From Methylobacterium soli (GTDB lineage: Bacteria; Pseudomonadota; Alphaproteobacteria; Rhizobiales; Beijerinckiaceae): 64,000 nucleotides of DNA. Shown one piece after another: positions 1 to 11,818 of the stretch. The notes beneath the pieces are model-generated. The model saw only the letters and a program-made list of their open reading frames with translations, made no database searches and was not told the origin of the DNA. Position 1 is the stretch's first letter, and every line of letters begins with the position of its first letter. The stretch is taken from contig NZ_VZZK01000001.1 of the NCBI RefSeq assembly GCF_008806385.1, forward strand, positions 372,001 through 436,000. The letters are read 5' to 3'. Both the position numbers and the translations under genes were made by a program.

Positions 1-414
1 GAGGAGAATACGGATGGCGAAGATCAGCCACATGATGCCGAGCACGGCCACGCCCGCCATGTAGAGGCGGAAGCGGGTCGGGACATGGTTCGAGGTGACG
101 TAGACGGTGGCGTGCGCCGCGCGGCTCGCCACGAAGATCCAGGCCAGCACCACGAAGAGAAGATCCGCCTTGCGAGTCACGAGCGCGAGCGGCACCAGGG
201 CGAAGAACAGGATCGGGATCTCGAACTGGTTCGAGAAGGCGTTGGCGGCCGCCTGCACCTTCGGCGGCCAGTTGCGCTCGCCGAGCGCGATCTGGCCGAT
301 TCGCACCCGCCCGGCCCCGATTTCGGCAAAGCGCCGGCGCCCGAGGACGATCAGCAGGCCGAAGGTGAGGAAGACCTGCACGAAGACGGGCGCGAGGATG
401 GCCGGGACGGTCAT
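1..414 (-). CDS. MAPEG family membrane protein (partial, 3' end outside window)
   Basis: The 138 codons present encode a small integral membrane protein with four hydrophobic segments, near residues 3-22, 66-86, 91-105 and 120-138. It carries the MAPEG-like stretches 'NQFEIPILFF' and 'SRAAHATVYV', which resemble the glutathione-binding region of that family. MAPEG proteins are usually 130-140 residues, so only a few C-terminal residues should be missing beyond base 1. The ATG overlaps the stop of the PIN-domain gene (ATGA), so translation is probably coupled to the toxin-antitoxin pair. The substrate is unknown; bacterial relatives are mostly uncharacterised. Confidence 0.85.
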   Translation of the reverse strand, partial: MTVPAILAPVFVQVFLTFGLLIVLGRRRFAEIGAGRVRIGQIALGERNWPPKVQAAANAFSNQFEIPILFFALVPLALVTRKADLLFVVLAWIFVASRAAHATVYVTSNHVPTRFRLYMAGVAVLGIMWLIFAIRILL

Positions 415-839
415 GGTTGAGTTTGCTTGCCCCAGTTCGCGAGCGCGACGAAATTGCCAGCCCAGGGGCTCGCGGCACAGGATCGGATGAGACGCAGATC
501 CGCCGTGACCAGAGTCGCGTTCCACTGCTTGGCAGCCGCGACATACAGCGCATCGTAGAACGAGGCACCCGTCTCGAACGCCAGACGTGCCGCGTCCCGG
601 TGCAGGCCAGCGAGCGGGATCATCGCGACGGTTCGTGCGAGCCCGGTCAGTGCGTCTTCCATCGCGGAAAGCGGCAGCAGGGTCTCCCGGGCACGCCGCG
701 CCAGAACCTGTCCCAACTCGGCCGGCGCGTGGGCAGGGGCCGCGAGGAGACGGTCCTGGCTCAGGAGCATTCGAGCCTGATCCGAATGCTCCTCGGGGTA
801 GAACCACTTCGCCATGACGCTCGCATCGACGATGAGCAT
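411..839 (-). CDS. PIN-domain toxin, VapC/FitB type
   Basis: A 142-residue PIN-domain protein. The N-terminal 'LIVDASVMAKWF' supplies the first acidic residue, 'PAELGQVL' a conserved Glu, and 'YDALYVAAA' and 'TADLRL' the C-terminal Asp pair of the Mg-dependent RNase site. All catalytic acids appear intact. The start is GTG-ATG tandem; I chose ATG 839, but GTG 842 is equally possible. The antitoxin gene ends at 839 (TGATG overlap) and MAPEG begins within this gene's stop, so all three are translationally coupled. Family knowledge predicts a growth-inhibiting ribonuclease; the RNA target cannot be read from the sequence. Confidence 0.9.
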   Translation of the reverse strand: MLIVDASVMAKWFYPEEHSDQARMLLSQDRLLAAPAHAPAELGQVLARRARETLLPLSAMEDALTGLARTVAMIPLAGLHRDAARLAFETGASFYDALYVAAAKQWNATLVTADLRLIRSCAASPWAGNFVALANWGKQTQP

Positions 840-1084
840 CACTCCCCGTCACGCAGACGGCGGATCAGAATCGTGCTGTCCTCGAAAGGCTGCCCATCGC
901 CCGGCGGACGCGCGACCGCCCGGATCCTGTCCGCATGCGCGACGCGCTCGGCGGGCGACCACATCAGTCCCCGCAGCATGGCCTCCTTGGCCACGTCCTC
1001 AGGCGATCGGCCCGTCTCCGACGCCCGCTCCATCAGAATGGCCATCAGCATCCCGCCGGTGTCGTGCAGGGTCAGATCACCCAC
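839..1084 (-). CDS. FitA-like ribbon-helix-helix antitoxin
   Basis: An 81-residue protein directly upstream of and overlapping the PIN-domain gene. The N-terminal half ('LTLHDTGGMLMAILMERASETGRS') resembles the beta strand and two helices of RHH DNA-binding antitoxins. The charged C-terminal tail ('FEDSTILIRRL') is where such proteins bind and block the toxin. The GTG start at 1084 is supported by a GGAGGG Shine-Dalgarno about 6 nt upstream. As in other VapBC/FitAB pairs the antitoxin comes first and probably represses its own promoter in the 94-bp gap behind guaB. Confidence 0.8.
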   Translation of the reverse strand: MGDLTLHDTGGMLMAILMERASETGRSPEDVAKEAMLRGLMWSPAERVAHADRIRAVARPPGDGQPFEDSTILIRRLRDGE

Positions 1085-1178
1085 GGATCCCTCCAGATCG
1101 GCATCGCCCCAAGCGTTCGATGCTATGCCAAGGGTGCGCCGCGGCCAAGGCGAGCCGCGGCGCCCTGTCCGACCGGCC

Positions 1179-3744
<2,566 letters not shown>

Positions 3745-4013
3745 CCTGTCACTTTCACGCAGCGGACATGGGGCACGCGGTCGGGGTGCGCCGGCCGCGC
3801 CGCGGCCGCAGGAAGGCGGCCGTCCCGACGCATGCCGAGCGCGCGGCGGGCCGCGGCGTTGCGGAAAGCTTAAGGGTGAGGCCGCGGCCGGGGAAGGGAT
3901 CCGGCCCTGGCCACGGCCGATCGTTGCTGCGTGTGTCCGAGGGGACACGACTCCCGCCCCGGGCCGGAACGCCGCGATGCAACCGAGCGCCGCGTCAGGG
4001 TTTGTTGAGGCCG

Positions 4014-5435
4014 ATGCGCAGCTCCCAGATCGTCCCCCTCGTCGTCGCCACCGCGCTGTTCATGGAGAACACCGATTCCACCGTGATCGCCACGGCCCTG
4101 CCGACGATCGCCAGCAGCCTGGGCGAGGACCCGATCGCCCTGAAGCTCGCGCTCACGGCCTACCTCGTCAGCCTCGCGATCTTCATCCCGATCAGCGGCT
4201 GGATGGCCGACCGCTACGGGGCACGCACGATCTTCCGGGCGGCCCTCGTGGTGTTCATGGCGGGCTCGCTCGCCTGCGCCTTCTCAGGGGGGCTGACGGG
4301 CTTCGTCGCCGCCCGGTTCCTTCAGGGGGTCGGCGGCGCCATGATGGTGCCGGTCGGCCGCCTCGTTATCCTGCGCAGCGTGCCCAAGGGCGAGCTCGTC
4401 TCGGCGCTGGCCTACCTGACGATCCCGGCGCTCATCGGCCCGATCATGGGGCCGCCGCTCGGCGGCCTCATCACCACCTGGCTCGACTGGCGCTGGATCT
4501 TCTTCATCAACATCCCGATCGGCCTCGTCGGCATCGTCCTGGCGAGCCTCTACATCGCCGACATCCGGGAGCCCGAGCGCCCGCCCCTCGATCTCGTCGG
4601 CTTCCTGCTCCTCGGGCTTGGCCTCGCGACCCTGATGCTCGGCCTCGCCTCGACCGGCCGCCACCTGCTGCCGGCCTGGGTCACCTGGGGCTGCCTCGGG
4701 GGCGGCACCGTGCTGCTCGCCACCTATTTCCGGCACTCGCGCGCGGTGGCCCACCCGGTCCTGCGCCTCGATCTGCTGCGCTACCCGACCTTCCGGGCCG
4801 CCGTGACCGGGGGCAGCCTGTTCCGCATCGGCACCGGCGCGATCCCGTTCCTGCTGCCCCTGATGCTGCAGATCGGGTTCGGACTCGACCCGCTGCAATC
4901 GGGCCTGATCACCTTCGCGGCGGCGGCCGGGGCGATGTTCGTGAAGATCGTCGGGCCGCGCATCCTGCGCCTGCTCGGCTTCCGCCGGGTGATGGTGACG
5001 AACGCCGTGCTGGCGGCGGCATTCCTGGCCGTGAACGGGCTGTTCACGGCCGGGACCCCGCACGGGCTGATCGTCGGGGTGCTCTTCCTCGGCGGCTGCC
5101 TGCGCTCGCTCCAGTTCACCTGCGTCAACGCCATCGCGTATGCCGACCTCGAGTCGCGCGACATGAGCGCGGGCACGAGCCTTGCCAGCGTGGCGCAGCA
5201 GATCTCCCTCAGCCTCGGCGTGACGATCGGGGCGCTGGCGCTGGAAGCGGCGGCGGGCTGGCACGGCCGCAGCGCCATCGCGGCCGCGGATTTCGCGCCG
5301 GCCTTCGTGACGGTGGCGCTGATCTCGGGCGCCTCGGTCCTGGCCTTCCTGCGCCTCGCGCCCGATGCGGGCGCGGAGGTGTCGGGCCAGCGCCTCGCCG
5401 CAGCGCCGCCGGCGGGGGCGTCGGGCCGGAACTAG
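4014..5435 (+). CDS. MFS drug exporter, DHA2 (EmrB/QacA-like)
   Basis: A 473-residue inner-membrane protein with about 13-14 hydrophobic segments. It has the antiporter hallmarks of DHA2 proteins: 'DSTVIATALPTIASSLG' in the first helix, 'SGWMADRYGAR' (motif A), and 'GPPLGGLITTWLDWRWIFFINIPIG' (motif C plus the DHA2 signature). It should export small toxic compounds in exchange for protons. The length is typical and no membrane-fusion partner is adjacent. ATG 4014 gives the standard N-terminus; longer readings upstream are low-complexity and not family-like. Confidence 0.92.
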   Translation: MRSSQIVPLVVATALFMENTDSTVIATALPTIASSLGEDPIALKLALTAYLVSLAIFIPISGWMADRYGARTIFRAALVVFMAGSLACAFSGGLTGFVAARFLQGVGGAMMVPVGRLVILRSVPKGELVSALAYLTIPALIGPIMGPPLGGLITTWLDWRWIFFINIPIGLVGIVLASLYIADIREPERPPLDLVGFLLLGLGLATLMLGLASTGRHLLPAWVTWGCLGGGTVLLATYFRHSRAVAHPVLRLDLLRYPTFRAAVTGGSLFRIGTGAIPFLLPLMLQIGFGLDPLQSGLITFAAAAGAMFVKIVGPRILRLLGFRRVMVTNAVLAAAFLAVNGLFTAGTPHGLIVGVLFLGGCLRSLQFTCVNAIAYADLESRDMSAGTSLASVAQQISLSLGVTIGALALEAAAGWHGRSAIAAADFAPAFVTVALISGASVLAFLRLAPDAGAEVSGQRLAAAPPAGASGRN

Positions 5436-5469
5436 GCGGGCCAGCCGGATGCGCGGCGAGCCCGTCGGC

Positions 5470-5988
5470 TCACGCCGCGGCGCGGGCGGGGGCGCGGCTG
5501 CCGGAGCGCTTCGCGGGCGCGCCGGACCGCGCGCCGGCCTTGGCAGCGGGTTTCGCCGGCTGGCGGGCCGGCGCGGCGCGGTCCACGCGCCAGCCCTGCC
5601 AGCTCCAGGCCCCCGGCCCGGTGAGCGCGTAGAGCAGGAAGCCCCCGGCGAGGCCGAGATCGGCGAGGAACAGGGTCCGCTCGGCCACGGCCGCCGGGCC
5701 GGAAAAATGCCAGAACGGGTGGATAAGCACCGCGGTGACGGCCGCGAAGGCCCCCAGGGCCAGCCCGGTGAGGCGCGGCAGGACCCCGAGGATGAGGGCG
5801 AGCGGCCCGAACACCTGCACGATCACGGCCGCGGTCGCGACGGCGTTCGGCGCCGGGAGCCCGGTGCCGGCGAGCGTCAGGGCGAAGCCCGAGACGTTGA
5901 GCGCCCGGGCAATGCCGGTGGGCAGGAGCGCGGCGGCGAGGAGCAGGCGCGACGAGAGAAGCAATCCGTCCTGGGCGCGGGCGATCAC
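5470..5988 (-). CDS. DoxX family membrane protein with Ala/Arg-rich tail
   Basis: A 172-residue protein with four hydrophobic segments ('LLLSSRLLLAAALLPTGI', 'VQVFGPLALILGV', 'LGAFAAVTAVLIHPFWHF', 'LFLADLGLAGGFLLYAL') typical of DoxX/DoxD-like proteins. A basic low-complexity tail of about 40 residues, rich in Ala, Pro, Lys and Arg, is probably cytoplasmic. No ATG fits; a GTG at 5988 preceded by a GGAG-like site is the likely start. It lies in a possible operon with the MFS gene behind it (about 80 bp gap) and converges on the DHA2 exporter. It is distinct from the DoxX protein in the bufferin operon. Confidence 0.8.
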   Translation of the reverse strand: MIARAQDGLLLSSRLLLAAALLPTGIARALNVSGFALTLAGTGLPAPNAVATAAVIVQVFGPLALILGVLPRLTGLALGAFAAVTAVLIHPFWHFSGPAAVAERTLFLADLGLAGGFLLYALTGPGAWSWQGWRVDRAAPARQPAKPAAKAGARSGAPAKRSGSRAPARAAA

Positions 5989-6067
5989 GGTTGGGCTCCG
6001 GTGGCATGCGGGAAACGCCACCACCCTCGCGAGCGGGCCTGAAGACGGGGTTAAGCGCGGGGCGTTC

Positions 6068-7342
6068 TCAACCGGAGACGCCGCCGCGGAACAGGCGCCC
6101 GCGCTCGGTCCAGGCCACCACGAGGAGCGCGAGGCCGCCGAGGCCGGCATAGCCGAGGCCGATCGGCAGCGTGGTGCCGTCGAAGGCATGCCCGATCAGG
6201 AAGCCGCAGAAGGCCCCCAGGATCGTGGTGTAGAACCCCAGGAAGGACGAGGCCGTGCCGGCGATCTCGCCCAGCGGCTGCAGCGCCAGGGCGTTGAAGT
6301 TCGGCATGGCGAAGCTGATCAGGAACTGGTTGGCGGCCAGCACCGTGAGGAACAGGGCGAGCGGCGGGTGGCCCTGATAGGCGAGCCCGATCCCGACCTG
6401 CAAGAGCGCCACGAGCACGAAGGCGCAGAGCCCCGCATGCGAGAGCGCGCGCATGCCGAGCCGCCGCACCACGCGGGCATTGACGAGCGTCGCCACGCCC
6501 ATCGCGCCGGCGACGAGCCCGAAGGCCAGCGGGAACAGGGCGCCGAGATGGTAGAGCCCCGTGTCGAAGACCTGCTGGGCGGAGCCGACATAGCCCATGA
6601 TGCAGCCGGTCAGCAGCCCGAGGGCGGTGGCGTAGCCGATGGCGACGCGGGTGCGCAGGGTCAGGCCGAGCGCCTGCCCGACCGCGCGGGGCGAGAGGGG
6701 CCGGCGATAATCCGGGTGCAGGGTCTCGGGCATCCGGGCCGTGAACCAGACCACCAGGATGCCGGCCAGGACCAGCATCGAGACGAAGACGTAGTGCCAG
6801 GAGCCGAGCGCCAGCATCATGCCGCCGATGGCCGGCGCGATCATGGGCACGATCAGGAAGACCATCATGATCAGCGACATGACGCTCGCCATCTCGCGCC
6901 CCGCGAAGCGGTCGCGGACGATCGCGGTGGAGAGGACGCGCCCGCCCGCCGCCCCGAGCCCCTGGACGACGCGGGCGGCGAGCAGCCAGCCGAAGGACGG
7001 CGCCACCATGGCGAGGAAGCAGCCCGCCACGTAGACCGAGAGGCTGAGGAGCAGGACCGGGCGGCGGCCGAAGCGGTCGGAGACCGGCCCGTAGACGATC
7101 TGCGCGAAGCCGAAGCCGATCATGTAGACGTAGACGAGGAGCTGGAGGCTGTTCGGGTCCGCGATGCCGAAGCGGGCCTGGATCACCGGGAAGGCCGGCA
7201 GCAGGTTGTCGATCGAGATCGCCGTCACCGCCATCATCAGGGCCACGATGGCGACGAACTCGGCAAAGCCCGGCCTGGTCCAGGCCGGTACCTCACGGGT
7301 GGACGCGCCTAGGGTCGAGCCGGGCCGGATCGGTGCTGTCAC
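6068..7342 (-). CDS. MFS transporter, Bcr/CflA subfamily
   Basis: A 424-residue, 12-helix transporter. 'IDNLLPAFPVI' in helix 1, 'QIVYGPVSDRFGRRPVLL' (motif A) and 'RVVQGLGAAGGRVLSTAIVRD' identify the Bcr/CflA drug-resistance group, proton-driven exporters of antibiotics or small peptides. The start is a GTG at 7342 with a GAAGG-type ribosome site. It is divergent from the serine hydrolase gene and probably co-transcribed with the DoxX gene downstream. Confidence 0.92.
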   Translation of the reverse strand: MTAPIRPGSTLGASTREVPAWTRPGFAEFVAIVALMMAVTAISIDNLLPAFPVIQARFGIADPNSLQLLVYVYMIGFGFAQIVYGPVSDRFGRRPVLLLSLSVYVAGCFLAMVAPSFGWLLAARVVQGLGAAGGRVLSTAIVRDRFAGREMASVMSLIMMVFLIVPMIAPAIGGMMLALGSWHYVFVSMLVLAGILVVWFTARMPETLHPDYRRPLSPRAVGQALGLTLRTRVAIGYATALGLLTGCIMGYVGSAQQVFDTGLYHLGALFPLAFGLVAGAMGVATLVNARVVRRLGMRALSHAGLCAFVLVALLQVGIGLAYQGHPPLALFLTVLAANQFLISFAMPNFNALALQPLGEIAGTASSFLGFYTTILGAFCGFLIGHAFDGTTLPIGLGYAGLGGLALLVVAWTERGRLFRGGVSG

Positions 7343-7517
7343 GGAATGCCTTCGGTGAATGGGCGCGGGTGATCGGGAAACGCGCCCGGGCCTCTTCGGT
7401 ACCGTTCAAGGCGGCGGTGTGACGCCGCGCATGACGGGGAAGCAGGGCCGCCACGCGACGCGCTTCGGCCGCAAATCCGGTCTAGCTCGGCGCTCGCTCC
7501 CCGTGCGGAGAGGTGCC

Positions 7518-8891
7518 ATGCGTCCCTGCCTCCACGTCGCCATCCTGCTCCTCGGCCTCGCCGTTCTCGGCGCGCCGGCCACGTGGGCACAGTCCCAGCC
7601 CCCGACGCGGGCGGGCTTCGCCCAGCGCGCCGACGCGCTGGTGAAGCCCTATCTCGAGGCGAAGCTGTTCTCGGGCGCGATCCTGGTGGCCCATCGCGGC
7701 CGGCCGGTCTTCCGGCGCGCCTACGGCCTCGCCAACCGGGAATGGGGCGTGGCGAACACCCCGGAGACCCGCTTCCGCGTCGGCTCGATCACCAAGCAAT
7801 TCACCGCGGCGGCGATCCTCAAGCTCGCGGAAGCCGGACGCCTCAACCTCGACGACCCGATCCGCCGCTTCTACCCGGAGGCGCCGGCGGCCTGGGACCG
7901 CGTCACCATCCGGACGCTGCTGACCCACAGTTCCGGCATCCCGAGCTACACCAACCTGCCGGATTACTACGCGCGCATCCAGCGCCTCGAAATGGCGCCG
8001 CGCGAAATCGTGGCGCTCACGGCGGACAAGCCGCTGCTGTTCGAGCCCGGCAAGGGCTTCGACTACGACAATACCGGCTACATCCTGCTCGGCCTCGTGG
8101 TCGAGGCCGCATCCGGCCAGTCCTACCAGCGCTACCTGCGCGAGACGATCTTCGAGCCGGTCGGCCTCAAGGATACGGGCTACGACGATGCCAGCGTGAT
8201 CCTGCCGCGCCGGGCCTCCGGCTACCGGCTCGGCAACGGCCAGTTGCGCAACGCCCTGCCGATCGCCTCCAGCATCCCGTACGCGGCCGGCGCCCATTAC
8301 TCGACTGTGGACGACCTGCTCGCCTGGGACCGGGCCCTGTTCTCGGGGCGCGTCATCTCGGACCTGTCGCGCCGGGCGATGTTCGCGGATGCCGGCTACG
8401 GCTACGGCTTCGGCTGGTACATCGGGCAATCGCACGGGCACCGGCTCTGGTCGCATGGGGGCGGCATCAACGGCTTCCTGACCATCAAGGACAATTACCC
8501 CGACGACGACCTCATCGTGCTGGCGCTTGCCAACACCGAGACGGCGCCGGTCCAGGCCATGGCGCGGGAGATCGCGGCCCTCTGGTTCCGCATTCCCGAT
8601 CCCGGCAGCGAGATCGTGCTCGAGCCCGAGATCATGGACCGCTATGCCGGGCATTACCGCCTCGGGCCCGGCCGGCTCCTGACCCTGACCCGCGAGGGCG
8701 ACCACCTCATGGCGCAGGTGACGGGCGAGCCCGCCCTCCCCTTCGTGCCGGAGGGCGACCGAACCTTCGTGTCGAAGGCGCGCAACGCCCGCATCACCCT
8801 CGACACCGAGCCGGATGGGCGCCCGACCGGCCTGATCCTCTACCGCGACGGGATCGACCGGACCGCGCCCCGCATCGAGGAGACGCAGTAG
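7518..8891 (+). CDS. Secreted serine hydrolase, class C beta-lactamase/DD-peptidase fold
   Basis: A 457-residue protein with a signal peptide of about 25 residues ending 'GAPATWAQ'. The three active-site motifs of the beta-lactamase/transpeptidase fold are present: 'SITK' (nucleophile Ser near residue 91), 'YDNTG' (Y-x-N) and 'HGGG'. A C-terminal lipocalin-like DUF3471-type domain follows from about residue 355. Family members hydrolyse peptides or esters, and resistance to beta-lactams cannot be assumed. The nearby exporters do not by themselves imply a resistance cluster. Start ATG 7518 has an AGAGGTG ribosome site and gives the signal peptide. Confidence 0.9.
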   Translation: MRPCLHVAILLLGLAVLGAPATWAQSQPPTRAGFAQRADALVKPYLEAKLFSGAILVAHRGRPVFRRAYGLANREWGVANTPETRFRVGSITKQFTAAAILKLAEAGRLNLDDPIRRFYPEAPAAWDRVTIRTLLTHSSGIPSYTNLPDYYARIQRLEMAPREIVALTADKPLLFEPGKGFDYDNTGYILLGLVVEAASGQSYQRYLRETIFEPVGLKDTGYDDASVILPRRASGYRLGNGQLRNALPIASSIPYAAGAHYSTVDDLLAWDRALFSGRVISDLSRRAMFADAGYGYGFGWYIGQSHGHRLWSHGGGINGFLTIKDNYPDDDLIVLALANTETAPVQAMAREIAALWFRIPDPGSEIVLEPEIMDRYAGHYRLGPGRLLTLTREGDHLMAQVTGEPALPFVPEGDRTFVSKARNARITLDTEPDGRPTGLILYRDGIDRTAPRIEETQ

Positions 8892-9018
8892 GATCGGCAC
8901 GCCACCGTACGGTGCAGGGGCCGGCGATCCGTCCGTGCGGGATCGCGCGGGTGTCGCCATCCTGGTCATTCGCGCGTATTATCGTCACCACACCGCAAGT
9001 TGCGATGCCATAAAACGA

Positions 9019-9028
9019 CGTTGCAACG
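9019..9028. promoter_or_regulatory. CGTTGCAACG palindrome upstream of aldehyde dehydrogenase gene
   Basis: A perfect 10-bp palindrome lies about 145 bp upstream of the dehydrogenase start codon, with a related half-site (CAAGTTGCG) just before it. This is the distance at which activators of sigma-54 promoters usually bind. No regulator gene lies nearby, so the assignment is tentative. Confidence 0.35.
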
Positions 9029-9111
9029 CCGCTGAACTTCGCAGCTCGGCCGTGTGAGACGGGTCGTTTTCTGCACTGCATCATCGCTATGGCCAAAAGT
9101 CCAACTTGATT

Positions 9112-9126
9112 TGGCGGGCCATCTGC
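9112..9126 (+). promoter_or_regulatory. Candidate sigma-54 promoter for aldehyde dehydrogenase gene
   Basis: TGGCGGGCCATCTGC keeps the GG and GC dinucleotides at exactly the -24/-12 spacing (ten bases between). It lies 47 bp before the ATG. AcoR-type sigma-54 activation of acetaldehyde dehydrogenase genes is established in other proteobacteria, which makes the match plausible. The TTG of the -12 element is imperfect (CTGC). Confidence 0.4.
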
Positions 9127-9172
9127 CATTGGCTGCGGCCGAGCGGTCAAAGAGCCACCTGAGGAGACGCCA

Positions 9173-10693
9173 ATGAACAAGCCGGAATTCCTGGGCGCCA
9201 GCACGAAGGCGCCCTTCTCGGCGCGCTACGAGAATTTCATCGGCGGCAAGTGGGTCGCCCCGGTCGCCGGGCGCTACTTCGAGAACACCTCGCCGATCAC
9301 CGGCAAGGTCGTCTGCGAGGTCGCCCGCTCGGACGCGCAGGACATCGACAAGGCGCTCGACGCCGCCCACGCCGCCAAGGACGCCTGGGGCTGCACCGCG
9401 CCGGGCGAGCGCGCTCGCATCCTCAACCAGATGGCCGACCGGATGGAGGAGAACCTCGATCTGATCGCGCTGGCCGAGACCTGGGACAACGGCAAGCCGA
9501 TCCGCGAGACGACCCACGCCGACATCCCGCTCGCCATCGACCATTTCCGCTACTTCGCGGGCTGCGTCCGGGCGCAGGAAGGCTCGATCTCCGAGATCGA
9601 CCACGACACGGTGGCCTACCATTTCCACGAGCCGCTCGGCGTCGTCGGGCAGATCATCCCGTGGAACTTCCCCATCCTGATGGCGGTGTGGAAGCTCGCG
9701 CCCGCGCTCGCGGCCGGCAATTGCGTGGTGCTCAAGCCCGCCGAGCAGACCCCGGCCTCGATCCTGGTCCTGCTCGAGATCATCGGCGACCTGCTGCCGC
9801 CGGGCGTGCTCAACGTCGTCAACGGCTTCGGCCTCGAGGCCGGCAAGCCCCTCGCCTCCTCGCCCCGCATCGCCAAGATCGCCTTCACGGGCGAGACGAC
9901 GACGGGCCGGCTGATCATGCAATACGCCTCGCAGAACCTGATCCCGGTGACGCTGGAGCTCGGCGGCAAGTCGCCGAACATCTTCTTCGCGGACGTGGCG
10001 AACGAGGATGACGACTTCTTCGACAAGGCCCTCGAAGGCTTCACGATGTTCGCCCTCAACCAGGGCGAGGTCTGCACCTGCCCGAGCCGCGCGCTCGTGC
10101 ACGAGTCGATCTACGACCGCTTCATGGAGCGGGCGATCAAGCGCGTCGAGGCGATCACCCAGGGCTCGCCCCTCGATCCGACCACGATGATCGGCGCGCA
10201 GGCCTCCTCCGAGCAGCTCGAGAAGATCCTGTCCTACGTCGATATCGGCCGGCAGGAGGGCGCGGAATGCCTCACCGGCGGTGAGCGCGGCACCCGCGAG
10301 GGCGACCTCGCCGAGGGCTTCTACATGAAGCCGACGGTGTTCAAGGGCCACAACAAGATGCGGATCTTCCAGGAGGAGATCTTCGGCCCCGTCCTCTCGG
10401 TGACGACCTTCAAGGACGACGAGGACGCCCTCTCGATCGCCAACGACACCCTCTACGGCCTCGGCGCCGGCGTCTGGACCCGCGACGGGACCCGCGCCTA
10501 CCGCTTCGGCCGGGCGATACAGGCGGGCCGCGTCTGGACGAACTGCTACCACGCCTACCCGGCCCACGCGGCCTTCGGCGGCTACAAGCAATCCGGCATC
10601 GGGCGCGAGACCCACAAGATGATGCTCGACCATTACCAGCAGACCAAGAACATGTTGGTGAGCTACTCGTCGAAGAAGCTCGGCTTCTTCTGA
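9173..10693 (+). CDS. aldB: NAD(P)+-dependent aldehyde dehydrogenase, AldB/ExaC type
   Basis: A 506-residue enzyme that I can align from memory to E. coli AldB along its whole length: '[20 protein letters not shown]', '[12 protein letters not shown]', '[18 protein letters not shown]', '[10 protein letters not shown]' and '[17 protein letters not shown]'. Catalytic Glu lies in 'ELGGKSPN' (near 262) and Cys in 'GEVCTC' (near 301). It should oxidise acetaldehyde, or a similar short aldehyde, to the acid. A GAGGAG ribosome site precedes the ATG. The DUF779 gene nearby is the usual genomic companion of this enzyme. The physiological substrate here (ethanol metabolism versus detoxification) is not visible. 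Confidence 0.95.
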   Translation: MNKPEFLGASTKAPFSARYENFIGGKWVAPVAGRYFENTSPITGKVVCEVARSDAQDIDKALDAAHAAKDAWGCTAPGERARILNQMADRMEENLDLIALAETWDNGKPIRETTHADIPLAIDHFRYFAGCVRAQEGSISEIDHDTVAYHFHEPLGVVGQIIPWNFPILMAVWKLAPALAAGNCVVLKPAEQTPASILVLLEIIGDLLPPGVLNVVNGFGLEAGKPLASSPRIAKIAFTGETTTGRLIMQYASQNLIPVTLELGGKSPNIFFADVANEDDDFFDKALEGFTMFALNQGEVCTCPSRALVHESIYDRFMERAIKRVEAITQGSPLDPTTMIGAQASSEQLEKILSYVDIGRQEGAECLTGGERGTREGDLAEGFYMKPTVFKGHNKMRIFQEEIFGPVLSVTTFKDDEDALSIANDTLYGLGAGVWTRDGTRAYRFGRAIQAGRVWTNCYHAYPAHAAFGGYKQSGIGRETHKMMLDHYQQTKNMLVSYSSKKLGFF

Positions 10694-10721
10694 GCGAGAC
10701 GCTCCGCGAGAGCCCCGCGCG

Positions 10722-10740
10722 CCCCGGCCGAAAGCCGGGG
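10722..10740. terminator. Hairpin terminator between aldB and the convergent small gene
   Basis: CCCCGGC and GCCGGGG form a perfect 7-bp stem around a 5-nt loop, 29 nt after the dehydrogenase stop and 20 nt from the end of the convergent gene. There is only a weak T-rich tail (GTTCTCGTCT). It probably serves both directions. Confidence 0.6.
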
Positions 10741-10761
10741 CGTTCTCGTCTCGAGACCGCT

Positions 10762-11115
10762 TCACGGCGCGAGGCAGGCCTTGGCGATGGCGTTCGACCG
10801 CTCGGTCCGGAACGCGCCGGCGACCCGCGCCTGCGGGGGCCGGACCTCCTGGCCGGGATTGGCCTCGGCCCGCTCGAGTTCCGGCAAACCCGCCTTCACG
10901 GCGGCGTCGGCGTAGCAGGCGCAGAATCGGTCCGGGTCGGCGACCGTGCTGCCCGGCGGGATCAGGTCGGCGAGGTCGGTCAGGCAGGTCCGCAACTCGG
11001 TCCGGCGCCCGCCCGTATCGACGTCCGTGCGCGTCTGCGCCGCGGCCGGGAGCGCGGCGAACAGAAGGGCGGAGAGTATTGCGGGGCGGATGGCGGGCGG
11101 CGGCGTGCGGCTCAT
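10762..11115 (-). CDS. Small exported hypothetical protein, Cys-containing
   Basis: A 117-residue protein. A signal peptide (about 28 residues, 'LSALLFAALPAAAQ') is followed by a mature region with four Cys: 'LRTCLTDL', 'DRFCACYAD' and 'AKACLAP'. This suggests a small disulphide-bonded periplasmic protein. I do not recognise the family. It is convergent with aldB and divergent from the DUF779 gene. ATG 11115 was chosen because it creates the signal peptide; the much longer open frame upstream has no coding character. Confidence 0.6.
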   Translation of the reverse strand: MSRTPPPAIRPAILSALLFAALPAAAQTRTDVDTGGRRTELRTCLTDLADLIPPGSTVADPDRFCACYADAAVKAGLPELERAEANPGQEVRPPQARVAGAFRTERSNAIAKACLAP

Positions 11116-11295
11116 GGCATCGATTCTCCGGGCCGCGGCGAGATCGCGCGCTCGCGCCGTCAACGCGGACAAGGCCCAAATGTCCCGGCGGCCGATCGGA
11201 CGATTCCCGCCGATCTGCCGCCCTTCGGCCGCCCCTGCATTTCCGGCGCCCGCGCGCCACATTGCCCTTGACCCCGCCCCTGGAGACAGCGCGCC

Positions 11296-11721
11296 ATGAC
11301 CGAGACCGCAGCCCCCGAAGCCACCACCGCCGAGCAGGCGGGCGTCGACGGCACGCCGCTCCGGGTCACCGCGACCCCGGCGGCCCTCGCGCTCATCGAC
11401 GAATTGCGCGCCGAGCACGGCCCGGTGATGTTCCACCAGTCCGGCGGCTGCTGCGACGGCTCCTCGCCGATGTGCTACCCGGTCGGCGACTTCATCACGA
11501 GCGACGGCGACGTGCATCTCGGCCAGGTCGGAGGCGCGGATTTCTTCATCAGCCGCTCGCAGTTCTCGGTCTGGAAACACACCCACATCATCCTCGACGT
11601 GGTGCCGGGGCGCGGCGGCATGTTCTCCCTGGAGAATGGCCGCGAGAAGCGCTTCCACATCCGCTCCCGCCTGTTCACGGATGCGGAGAACAAGGCGCTG
11701 GAAGGCGCCTGCCGGTTGTAG
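11296..11721 (+). CDS. DUF779 domain protein associated with aldehyde dehydrogenase
   Basis: A 141-residue protein matching DUF779: 'FHQSGGCCDGSSPMCY' with its Cys pair, 'DFFISRSQFSVWKHTHIILDVVPGRGGMFSLE' and 'EKRFHIRSRLFTD'. DUF779 genes commonly neighbour AldB/ExaC dehydrogenases and are thought to act with them, but no biochemical role is established. The Cys and His residues suggest metal or redox chemistry (inference). The ATG lies at the end of a 180-bp divergent promoter region. Confidence 0.85.
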   Translation: MTETAAPEATTAEQAGVDGTPLRVTATPAALALIDELRAEHGPVMFHQSGGCCDGSSPMCYPVGDFITSDGDVHLGQVGGADFFISRSQFSVWKHTHIILDVVPGRGGMFSLENGREKRFHIRSRLFTDAENKALEGACRL

Positions 11722-11818
11722 GTCCGTAGCCCAGGCGCTTCGCCAACCCCCGACGTCCTGCGCACCCGGTCTCACAGGCCTCGCCTCGGGGAGGATCGAT
11801 CGCGCGGGAACGCCCGGC

